Shown here piece after piece: positions 1 to 5,131 of a stretch of 5,186 nt of DNA. The notes beneath the pieces are model-generated. The model was not told the DNA's origin and did not search any database. It saw only the letters and a list, made by a program, of their open reading frames with translations. Every line of letters begins with the position of its first letter. Positions within the stretch are counted from its first letter, which is position 1. The position numbers were made by a program, and so were the translations under genes. Source of the DNA: Actinomycetes bacterium (GTDB lineage: Bacteria > Actinomycetota > Acidimicrobiia > Acidimicrobiales > RAAP-2); the NCBI GenBank assembly GCA_021802025.1, contig JAKABC010000126.1, forward strand, positions 1 to 5,186. The letters are read 5' to 3'.

Positions 1-1
1 G

Positions 2-121
2 TTCTGGATGGCCACCAAGACCGCGGGCGAGGCGAAGAAGACCAACGACGTCACGGTGGCCGACCGCCTGCTCGACGAGATCGACGCGATCGCCGAGATC
101 TTCTGGGCGACCAAGAAGTAG
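2..121 (+). CDS. 3' end of an unrecognised protein-coding gene (partial)
   Basis: An open frame enters from the left edge and stops at TAG (119-121), giving the last 39 residues of a protein ending in ...AEIFWATKK. The tail is charged and probably helical: a Lys/Glu-rich stretch, then an amphipathic segment around RLLDEIDAIAEIF. Two FW pairs flank it. The codons are strongly G/C-ending, as in the acyl-CoA dehydrogenase downstream, so it is very likely a real coding end. An ATG at 8-10 is in frame but has no visible ribosome site, so the true start is probably outside the window. I do not recognise the family from this fragment. It converges with the small zinc-finger gene on the other strand, with only one base between the two stop codons and no room for an intrinsic terminator. 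Confidence 0.6.
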   Translation, partial: FWMATKTAGEAKKTNDVTVADRLLDEIDAIAEIFWATKK

Positions 122-122
122 G

Positions 123-311
123 TCAGCCCCGCGCGCGATGCGCGGCGCAGGTCACCACCAGGGGGTCGCGCTCGAGGTCGGCCGCCTCGAGCGGGCCGCC
201 GCACTCGGCGCAGCGCCAATAGGTCCCCTCGCGTAGTCGCTCGAGCGCCCGCTCGACCCCGTCGAGAGTCGCCTCGATCGAGACCAGGGAGGGGAGGTCG
301 GCGTCGGACAC
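123..311 (-). CDS. Small DksA/TraR-type zinc-finger protein (CxxC...CxxH variant)
   Basis: The 62-residue product has a helical N-terminal half (about residues 5-30, ending ALERLREGTY), then a zinc finger with C34, C37, C55 and H58. The 17 residues between the two halves match the CxxC-x17-CxxC finger of the DksA/TraR family, here with His as the last ligand. Family members act at the RNA polymerase secondary channel or have unknown roles. This one lacks the long coiled coil and its acidic tip, so DksA-like polymerase control cannot be assumed. The start is chosen at GTG (311-309), because a TAGTTT hexamer lies exactly 7 nt upstream, which fits a leaderless transcript. The frame stays open upstream with GTGs at 347 and 410, giving 74 or 95 residues, but that extension is low-complexity Arg/Pro/Gly sequence. 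The gene is divergent from the acyl-CoA dehydrogenase and convergent with the left-edge gene. Confidence 0.75.
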   Translation of the reverse strand: MSDADLPSLVSIEATLDGVERALERLREGTYWRCAECGGPLEAADLERDPLVVTCAAHRARG

Positions 312-318
312 CTCGACG

Positions 319-324
319 AAACTA
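319..324 (-). promoter_or_regulatory. -10 element of a probable leaderless promoter for the zinc-finger gene
   Basis: On the minus strand TAGTTT is followed by 7 nt (CGTCGAG) and then GTG. TANNNT placed about 7 nt before an RTG codon is the usual layout of actinobacterial leaderless genes, with transcription starting at the first base of the start codon. I see no good -35 box at 17 nt, which is not unusual for this promoter class. The element lies inside the open frame of the longer start options, so the two models compete. Confidence 0.5.
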
Positions 325-463
325 GTCGGGGAACGCCCGGGACCCACGAAGCCCCACGCCCCCTCGTGCTCGTGACGACGCCCGAGTGAGGGCCGCGGCG
401 GGCGACCCACTCGTGGGCCCGCGCGAAAGACCCGGGCCGAGCGCGCCGGTCGGCGCGTGCGCT

Positions 464-470
464 AGAGAGG
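464..470 (+). promoter_or_regulatory. Ribosome binding site of the acyl-CoA dehydrogenase
   Basis: AGAGAGG followed by ACCC and then GTG at 475. This purine-rich Shine-Dalgarno-like sequence supports the GTG start. It also sets this gene apart from the leaderless-looking ones in the window. Confidence 0.6.
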
Positions 471-474
471 ACCC

Positions 475-2169
475 GTGGAGAGCGTCGTTTCGAACCCCGG
501 CCGAGATGACCTCACCCGATGGGTCGTCGAGGCGCCGCTCGGGTGGCTACGCGCCCACCCCGCCCTCGTCGATCACCTCGCGCTGCGTGGTGGTGAGCCA
601 CTCCCCGCGTCGTGGGTGGCCGAGCTCGACGACTTCGCCACGACCGTCGCCACCGCCATCGACCCCGCCGTCGACGTCTGCGAGTCCCACCGGGACCTCC
701 CCCGACACGTCCCCTACGACGGCGTCGGGCGTCGCGTGGAGCGGATCGAGTTCCACCCGGCGCACGACGTCGCGGCCCGCGCCGCCTGGGCGGCGGGCCT
801 GCTCGACACCGACACCACTCTCGCGGGCGACCTGCGCCTCGCCGGGCTCTTCTTCCTGCTCACCCACGTCGGCGAGGGGGGCGTCGCGTGCCCGATCGTC
901 TGCACGATCGGGCTGCGGCGCGCACTCGAGCGTCGCGCCGACCCCGCCCTCGCCGAGCGCCACGTCCCGGGACTGCGCGCGCTCGACAGCACCCGCGCCA
1001 CGCGCGGGGCCCAGTTCCTCACCGAGGTCCACGGCGGCAGCGACGTCGGGGCCAACCTGGTGCGCGCGACGCCCGACGCCGAGTCGGGCGCGTGGCGCGT
1101 CTCGGGCGAGAAGTGGTTCTGCTCGGTCGCCGACGCCGACCTCTTCGCCGTCACCGCCCGCCCCGAGGGGGCGCCCGCCGGCACCCGGGGACTGGGCTGC
1201 TTCCTCGTCCCGCGCACCCTCGACGGGCTCACGCCCAACGGCTTCGCCATCCGCCGGCTGAAGGACAAGCTCGGCACTCGCGCGCTCGCCTCGGCTGAGA
1301 TCGACTTCACCAACGCCCTCGCCTATCCCATCGGGGCGGTCGATGACGGCTTCTCGATCGCCGTCGAGGAGCTGCTCAACACGTCGCGGTGGCTGAACGC
1401 CGTGGGCGCGGCCGGGATCATGGGCCGCGCCTGGCTCGTCGCGTCCACGTACGCGTCGCGTCGGCGGGCCTTCGGGCGGGTCATCGCCGACTTCGACGGG
1501 GTCGCCGAGCAGCTCGCGCTCCTGCGGGCCCACGCCGACGCGGCGATCGCCTCGACCCTCGCCCTCACCGCGCTGGTGGGCCGGCTCGACGAGGGGATCG
1601 CGACCGACGACGAGGTCGCCGCGCACCGGTTCCTCGTCAACGCCCTCAAGGTCGCGACCTCGCTCGACGCGACGTCGTGCGTGCACGACGCCATCGAGGT
1701 CCTCGGGGGCAACGGGACTATCGAGGACTTCAGCGTCCTGCCTCGCCTCTACCGCGACGCGGTCGTCTTCGAGAGCTGGGAGGGCACGCACCACGTGCTC
1801 TGCGCTCAGATCCAGCGCGACGCCGCTAAGGGCCTCGTCACCGCGGGACTCGAGCGGTGGCTCACGGGCGAGATCGATCGCGCCCCCGAAGGCGCGCGCG
1901 ACCTCGCGGAGACGCTGCGAGAGGCGCTCGCTCCCTCGTTAAAGCTGCTCCAGCCGGGTCACGTGGAGTCGCTCGGCGGTTCCGACGTGCGCCGGGCCGT
2001 GACGCGGGTGACTCGACTCGTTCAGGCCGCGACAATGCTGCGGGTGGCCGACGCGAACAACGCGGCCGCCGTGGCCGGTGTGCGCCTCTTCGTCGCGCGC
2101 CACCTCTCGGACGAGTCGAAAGCGGACTGGGAGGGGCTCGTCGACGCCGTCGTCACTACGACCGCGTAA
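475..2169 (+). CDS. AidB-type acyl-CoA dehydrogenase family protein
   Basis: A 564-residue flavoprotein of the acyl-CoA dehydrogenase fold: helical N-terminal domain (to about 175), central beta domain (about 180-290), C-terminal helical domain (about 300-445), then an extra C-terminal extension. Family motifs are visible: TEVHGGSDVGAN (from T183), GEKWFCSV (from G211), RLKDKLGTRA (from R261), the FAD-contacting RRAFG (R330-G334), EVLGGNGTIEDF (from E408) and WEGTHH with E436 at the catalytic-base position. The mid-protein KDKLG and LPRLYRD...WEG signatures, and a length close to E. coli AidB (541 residues), point to the AidB branch rather than short-chain enzymes. E. coli AidB belongs to the alkylation response and binds DNA. 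No ada, alkA or alkB-like gene is visible here, so an acyl-CoA oxidation role is equally possible. The start is GTG with a good ribosome site. No hairpin-plus-T-tract terminator follows. Confidence 0.92.
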   Translation: MESVVSNPGRDDLTRWVVEAPLGWLRAHPALVDHLALRGGEPLPASWVAELDDFATTVATAIDPAVDVCESHRDLPRHVPYDGVGRRVERIEFHPAHDVAARAAWAAGLLDTDTTLAGDLRLAGLFFLLTHVGEGGVACPIVCTIGLRRALERRADPALAERHVPGLRALDSTRATRGAQFLTEVHGGSDVGANLVRATPDAESGAWRVSGEKWFCSVADADLFAVTARPEGAPAGTRGLGCFLVPRTLDGLTPNGFAIRRLKDKLGTRALASAEIDFTNALAYPIGAVDDGFSIAVEELLNTSRWLNAVGAAGIMGRAWLVASTYASRRRAFGRVIADFDGVAEQLALLRAHADAAIASTLALTALVGRLDEGIATDDEVAAHRFLVNALKVATSLDATSCVHDAIEVLGGNGTIEDFSVLPRLYRDAVVFESWEGTHHVLCAQIQRDAAKGLVTAGLERWLTGEIDRAPEGARDLAETLREALAPSLKLLQPGHVESLGGSDVRRAVTRVTRLVQAATMLRVADANNAAAVAGVRLFVARHLSDESKADWEGLVDAVVTTTA

Positions 2170-2284
2170 GGCGACTTCCCCTTCGCGTCACCCGTCCAGC
2201 CACCTCGGCGAAGGCGCTCTCTAATCGTGGCTCCCGGCACCGAGCGCCGCGTAGTCGGTGCGCGACGGCCCAATCTTCGCTGCG

Positions 2285-2372
2285 GGTCGCTGGCCGATGG
2301 AAAAATGGCTCTCCATCTTGGCTTCGCGAGCCAACCTGGAACGCCAACCCCCCGTATCTGGAACGCATGCCG
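2285..2372 (+). repeat. Dispersed repeat, copy A
   Basis: This copy shares the frame GATGG (2296-2300) ... TATCTGGAACGCAT ... CCG with two other copies at 3081-3161 and 3521-3606. The GATGG-to-GGAAC distance is 64 nt here against 63 in both others. Inside are ATGG-N4-CCAT (2305-2316) and a perfect stem TTGGCT/AGCCAA with a 5-nt loop (2318-2334), then the shared GCCAACC. Possible similarity continues to about 2400 but is weak. There is no transposase, and no conserved reading frame is evident among the copies. Confidence 0.65.
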
Positions 2373-2523
2373 TTCAGGTCGAGCTTCATGCCGATTCCGT
2401 CTGGGCAATTGCGTCGAGTGACCAATCGGGGCGCCAGGGTTCACGTCGGGTCTCCGACACCACAGGTTTGTAACCTTGAGTCAATCCAAGTTCGTCTATA
2501 GCGACGATAAGCGGCATTGCTCC

Positions 2524-2529
2524 TACAAT
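2524..2529 (+). promoter_or_regulatory. -10-like TACAAT, 7 nt before an ATG
   Basis: TACAAT is followed by 7 nt (CTGGACC) and ATG (2537), the same layout as the VOC promoter 78 bp downstream. The only coding potential from that ATG in frame is five codons. No convincing -35 is visible; TTGAGT at 2476-2481 is too far away. Confidence 0.4.
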
Positions 2530-2536
2530 CTGGACC

Positions 2537-2554
2537 ATGAACTGGTCGGGGTAA
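2537..2554 (+). CDS. Possible five-codon leaderless ORF (MNWSG)
   Basis: ATG AAC TGG TCG GGG TAA starts exactly 7 nt after a TACAAT hexamer and ends 60 nt before the VOC gene. If transcribed from 2537, it would be a minimal leader ORF in front of that gene. It may equally be chance, or only mark a transcription start with a 78-nt leader for the VOC gene. No attenuator-like pair of alternative hairpins is obvious after it. Confidence 0.2.
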   Translation: MNWSG

Positions 2555-2601
2555 GTGCAGTCGAGTTAACAAAGTCCAAAGGACGAAGATCTGCCTTTCG
2601 C

Positions 2602-2607
2602 TACAAT
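2602..2607 (+). promoter_or_regulatory. -10 element of a probable leaderless promoter for the VOC gene
   Basis: TACAAT is followed by 7 nt (CACGAGC) and GTG at 2615. No Shine-Dalgarno sequence precedes that GTG, which is what a leaderless start predicts. TTAACA at 2566-2571 resembles a -35 box but is 30 nt away, too far for a normal spacer. Confidence 0.55.
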
Positions 2608-2614
2608 CACGAGC

Positions 2615-3058
2615 GTGGCGAGCCACAAGTCCGACGAGTCAGAGCCTGGCGCCGAGGTGTGGCCGATTGGTTTGCGGTTTGAATTGTTTGTCGATGACGT
2701 CGAGGCCTCAGTGCGCTTTTACGGGGCGACTCTCGAGTTAGTGCCGCCGGAGGGTTGGTCTTCCGATGGCTATGTGCCACTTCGAGCGGGCGTTGTGTCC
2801 ATTGGCGTGCAGAATCACACGAAGCTTCCTGTCGATCACCACTTCAGCCCCGCGCATCTCTCCGGGCCGCGGGGCGTCGGACTAGAGGTCGTAATCGAGG
2901 TTGATGATGTTGACCGTGCCTATGCCCGTGCCAGCCCTGAGGCGGTACGCCACGGTGGACGGATCGAACCGATCGGTGAGCGACCGTGGGGAGCCAGGGA
3001 CTTCCGCTTGATAGATCCTGACGGGTTCTACGTGCGGGTGACCTCCCGCAGGGATTAG
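2615..3058 (+). CDS. VOC superfamily (glyoxalase/bleomycin-resistance fold) protein
   Basis: The 147-residue product has two beta-alpha-beta-beta-beta modules, as in single-chain VOC proteins. Module 1 begins at LRFELFVDDVEASVRFYG (from L20). Module 2 begins at LEVVIEVDDVDRAYA (from L90) and ends with RPWGARDFRLIDPDG (R123-G137), a typical C-terminal VOC signature. VOC proteins usually work as dimers with the active or binding site between modules. They include glyoxalases, dioxygenases and drug-binding proteins. The residue that is commonly Glu after DPDGxxx is Arg here (R141), and the first-strand position that is often His is E23. Classical metal-dependent catalysis is therefore doubtful, and a binding role like bleomycin-binding proteins is possible; the substrate cannot be told. 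The first 19 residues are polar and outside the fold, and GTG 2615 is preferred on the leaderless promoter evidence. GC content is lower than in the genes to its left, suggesting acquisition. Confidence 0.85.
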   Translation: MASHKSDESEPGAEVWPIGLRFELFVDDVEASVRFYGATLELVPPEGWSSDGYVPLRAGVVSIGVQNHTKLPVDHHFSPAHLSGPRGVGLEVVIEVDDVDRAYARASPEAVRHGGRIEPIGERPWGARDFRLIDPDGFYVRVTSRRD

Positions 3059-3080
3059 TGGCAACGAGCGGTGTCCGGTG

Positions 3081-3161
3081 GGGCGGATGGCGAATGGCTA
3101 TTTCATTGGGCTCTCAGAAGACCGGAGGACCGACTAGGCCCTGGTCTTGGAACAGATACGG
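3081..3161 (+). repeat. Dispersed repeat, copy B
   Basis: This copy opens with GGCGGATGGCGAATGGC, matching copy C except for one missing A. It continues through TATTTCATTGG and ends with TCTTGGAACAGATACGG. GATGG (3086) to GGAAC (3149) is 63 nt, identical to copy C. The middle third is the most diverged part and lacks the GCCAACC found in A and C. The imperfect palindrome AATGGCTATT replaces the perfect one of copy C. Confidence 0.65.
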
Positions 3162-3520
3162 TGAGCAATCAACGTGACGTTAGTTTCCCATCAACTCTTT
3201 GCGTCAATTGGCCGGATCGACTCCTCACCGAGTCGGGTCAAACGCCAAGTCGTGGTGCTTCCAGATAGGACGAGAGTTCGTGTACCGACTGGTTCATGGC
3301 GGAGACGCGGACCTCATGAAGCCGACATTGGAAATGGCGAGCTGAATCCCACTCGGCTGGCGACTGAGTACTTGGCAAACTTTTGTGCTGCAAACCCGTC
3401 ACCCATTCGGTGCAGGGATCTCCGCTCCTCGCCTCTAAAGAAGACTTCATTGGAAATCAGCCTCGGCTAACCTAAGTGGTCCGGGGTTGAGCATTTCTCA
3501 ATGCATTTCGTCATCCGCCG

Positions 3521-3606
3521 GGCCGCTGGCGGATGGCGAAATGGCCATTTGATTGGTCTTTCGAAAGCTGCTCAAGGAGCCAACCTCCGAATCTGGAACG
3601 AATAGC
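3521..3606 (+). repeat. Dispersed repeat, copy C
   Basis: GGCCGCTGGCGGATGGCG opens this copy and AATCTGGAACGAATAGCG closes it. It contains two perfect palindromes: AAATGGCCATTT (3539-3550) and CTTTCGAAAG (3558-3567). These are followed by GAGCCAACCTCCG, which matches copy A. It looks like the best preserved copy because it shares its head with B and its tail with A. Confidence 0.7.
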
Positions 3607-3760
3607 GCCCGAACCGGTCCTCATACCAGTTGTTCCAGAACAATCAAGTGGAACGGTGGTCCGATGCGGAGTTGGTGTCGGACCGCCGGCGCTGGGTCTG
3701 CGAAGGAAGTTTTCGGTCATGGAGCGTCTCAATCCCTGACCCGCCATTGATGACAACGGC

Positions 3761-5026
3761 GTGCCACAGTGGAGCGTGGTCACATTCCGCCGAATCGTTT
3801 TCGCCATCGCCCTGATTGGTGCGAGCGCCGCTGCGGCAATGCCATCGAGCGCAGCGACCAGTGGTCATTCGGTTCCGTGGGCGTCGCTGGACGTCATTCG
3901 ACCCTCGCTTGTCCAGCCTTCTGAGTGGGGAAGTCCGATCGCCGCCCAGCCCAGGAGCGCGACCATTGGGTGGTGCGCCCCGCATGGCGTGGAGATCTCC
4001 TCGGGCGAAGGCAGAACGACGCTGGCCCCGGATACCGCGGTAGGACCGCTGCTCAAGCGCGCCCACCTGGCACTGTCCGGCCGGCCCGGGACTACGAGAA
4101 CAGTCGCAACGTGCGGAGACGTCGCGCTGGACCCGCTACATCCGAAGACTGTCTACGCCGGCTTCCAAGCGGCTCTCGGTGGGCTGATTCCACCTTCCTA
4201 CGACGTGGCGTTGGTAACCACGAACATGGGTAGGAGTTGGCGGTTCGTGCCACCACCGAAGGGTTACTCGCGGACCGACTTCGCCGGCTTCGTCGAACGT
4301 CCGAGCGGCTTGGCGTTGCTCTACGCGCCTAACTACTTCTTCCCCCTAAAGCCGGGTCAGTCGGCCACCTTCGTCGTCGCGACGTCGTCAACGGGCGGGC
4401 GTACATGGACAGACGGGCAACTGAATTGTCCGGCCGGTGCGCCGTGTGTGATCTTTGGCCCCGAGGCTCCCCAGGGCGCATGCGGGATGTCCGAGTGGCA
4501 GCAATCCGTGCTCGTCGGCACCTCCTACGGGTCCAGGGGCACAACGCGGTGGCGCGCAGCGGGTGCTGTCACATCGGTGAACCAGTGCAGCAGCCAGCAG
4601 CTCATCGACACGGCGTCTCGCAACGAGTTCCTTGTCGATCGCAGTAGGCCAGACGCCCTCCTCTACACCCGTGACGGAGTCCACTGGACCGCGGTGACAC
4701 TCCCGAAGATCGACGGAGCACCCGTCGGAGGGCGGTTCGCCCCGTTCGGACAGATCATGACGCTCGCCGCCAACGGCTCCCTCGTCGCGGTCGCCGGCTC
4801 TCCTCTCGCAACGTCAGAGCACCTTGAATTGCTGAAGCCGCGATCCACCGGTTGGTGTGCCACCAACGCCGTCCTCCCAACGGCGACTCGACAAGACCCG
4901 GTTGCTGCCATCCAGTCGAGTGCGACGGAATTGGTGGTGTGGTTCCGCACGCCTATTGCGACGAACGGCGGGGCCAAGGCAATGGCTCTGACCTTCCCAC
5001 TCTCTACGCTGCGATGTCGAAATTGA
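3761..5026 (+). CDS. Secreted Asp-box (BNR-type) beta-propeller protein, function unknown
   Basis: The 421-residue protein begins with a signal peptide: basic RR at 10-11, hydrophobic core 12-26, likely cleavage after A26 or A32. The body has sialidase-type Asp-box turns: TTNMGRSW (153-160, Asn in the Asp position), SSTGGRTW (209-216, Thr in the Asp position) and TRDGVHW (303-309, one residue short). Propeller strands of the form DPxxPxxxYxG precede them (D124-G134, and D293-Y302). Eight cysteines (72, 118, 223, 229, 241, 276, 366, 419), all after the signal peptide, suggest up to four disulfides. GWCA occurs twice, at 70-73 and 364-367. Asp boxes mark a fold, not an activity, and no catalytic Arg triad or Tyr/Glu of a sialidase is identifiable, so a binding or cell-surface role is as likely. 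The start is GTG 3761; GTG 3776 (residue 6) also keeps the signal peptide. Neither has a good ribosome site. Confidence 0.8.
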   Translation: MPQWSVVTFRRIVFAIALIGASAAAAMPSSAATSGHSVPWASLDVIRPSLVQPSEWGSPIAAQPRSATIGWCAPHGVEISSGEGRTTLAPDTAVGPLLKRAHLALSGRPGTTRTVATCGDVALDPLHPKTVYAGFQAALGGLIPPSYDVALVTTNMGRSWRFVPPPKGYSRTDFAGFVERPSGLALLYAPNYFFPLKPGQSATFVVATSSTGGRTWTDGQLNCPAGAPCVIFGPEAPQGACGMSEWQQSVLVGTSYGSRGTTRWRAAGAVTSVNQCSSQQLIDTASRNEFLVDRSRPDALLYTRDGVHWTAVTLPKIDGAPVGGRFAPFGQIMTLAANGSLVAVAGSPLATSEHLELLKPRSTGWCATNAVLPTATRQDPVAAIQSSATELVVWFRTPIATNGGAKAMALTFPLSTLRCRN

Positions 5027-5131
5027 TTCCGGCGGTACGTCTTACAAGTTGTTGAGTGGTACCCGTCTCACTGCCCCTTCCCTGTGCTGGTACTGCTCGC
5101 CACCACCACCTTTGGTGTGCGAAACTGCCCC

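Larger units (their letters stand above)
2170..2614. other. Intergenic region with composition shift, repeat copy A and promoter-like sites
   Basis: No convincing gene lies here. The short open frames do not resemble proteins and their composition is unlike the upstream gene. The stretch holds repeat copy A (2285-2372) and two small hairpins: GTCGG/CCGAC with a 4-nt loop (2445-2458) and AGGTT/AACCT with a 3-nt loop (2464-2476). It also holds the leaderless promoter-like sites before 2537 and 2615. An inverted repeat CCTTCGC (2180-2186) / GCGAAGG (2208-2214) follows the dehydrogenase gene, but its 21-nt loop and lack of a T-tract make it a poor terminator. Confidence 0.6.
3059..3760. other. 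700-bp non-coding stretch with repeat copies B and C
   Basis: Short open frames occur on both strands, including 3174-3470 (+) and 3238-3450 (-). None shows a recognisable domain, a ribosome site or a protein-like pattern, and I call none of them. Copy B of the dispersed repeat starts 22 bases after the VOC stop codon and copy C ends about 150 bases before the secreted-protein gene. Just before copy C, TTGAG/CTCAA (3487-3501) and GCATT/AATGC (3491-3504) form mutually exclusive small hairpins. No tRNA or small RNA was recognised. Confidence 0.55.

Noticed and set aside
547..1794. Long minus-strand open frame (415 codons) opposite the dehydrogenase gene
   Set aside because: It is an antisense shadow of a very GC-rich gene: low-complexity Arg/Gly/Glu/Asp sequence with no domain, while the plus strand is unmistakably an acyl-CoA dehydrogenase.
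2180..2214. CCTTCGC/GCGAAGG inverted repeat as a terminator of the dehydrogenase gene
   Set aside because: The loop is 21 nt and no T-tract follows, so it does not meet the usual intrinsic terminator pattern.
2476..2682. Plus-strand frame overlapping the start of the VOC gene
   Set aside because: It overlaps the start of a clear domain-bearing gene in another frame and has no recognisable product.
3238..3450. 70-codon minus-strand frame in the same gap
   Set aside because: No domain or start signals were seen, and it overlaps an equally weak frame on the other strand.
3174..3470. 98-codon plus-strand frame between repeat copies B and C
   Set aside because: It has no recognisable motif, no ribosome site, no leaderless -10 at the right distance and no protein-like pattern. 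An open frame of this length is expected by chance at this GC content.
3531..3606. Repeat copy C as a tRNA gene
   Set aside because: The length and a GAATC-like segment suggested it, but there is no 7-bp acceptor stem, no anticodon arm, and no proper GGTTCGA T-arm.
5034..5063. GGTAC/GTACC inverted repeat after the propeller gene
   Set aside because: Only 5 bp of stem around a 20-nt loop and no T-tract; probably chance.
5104..5117. CACCA/TGGTG hairpin before the last gene
   Set aside because: A single 5-bp stem with a 4-nt loop is common by chance and has no partner motif that would make it an operator or terminator.
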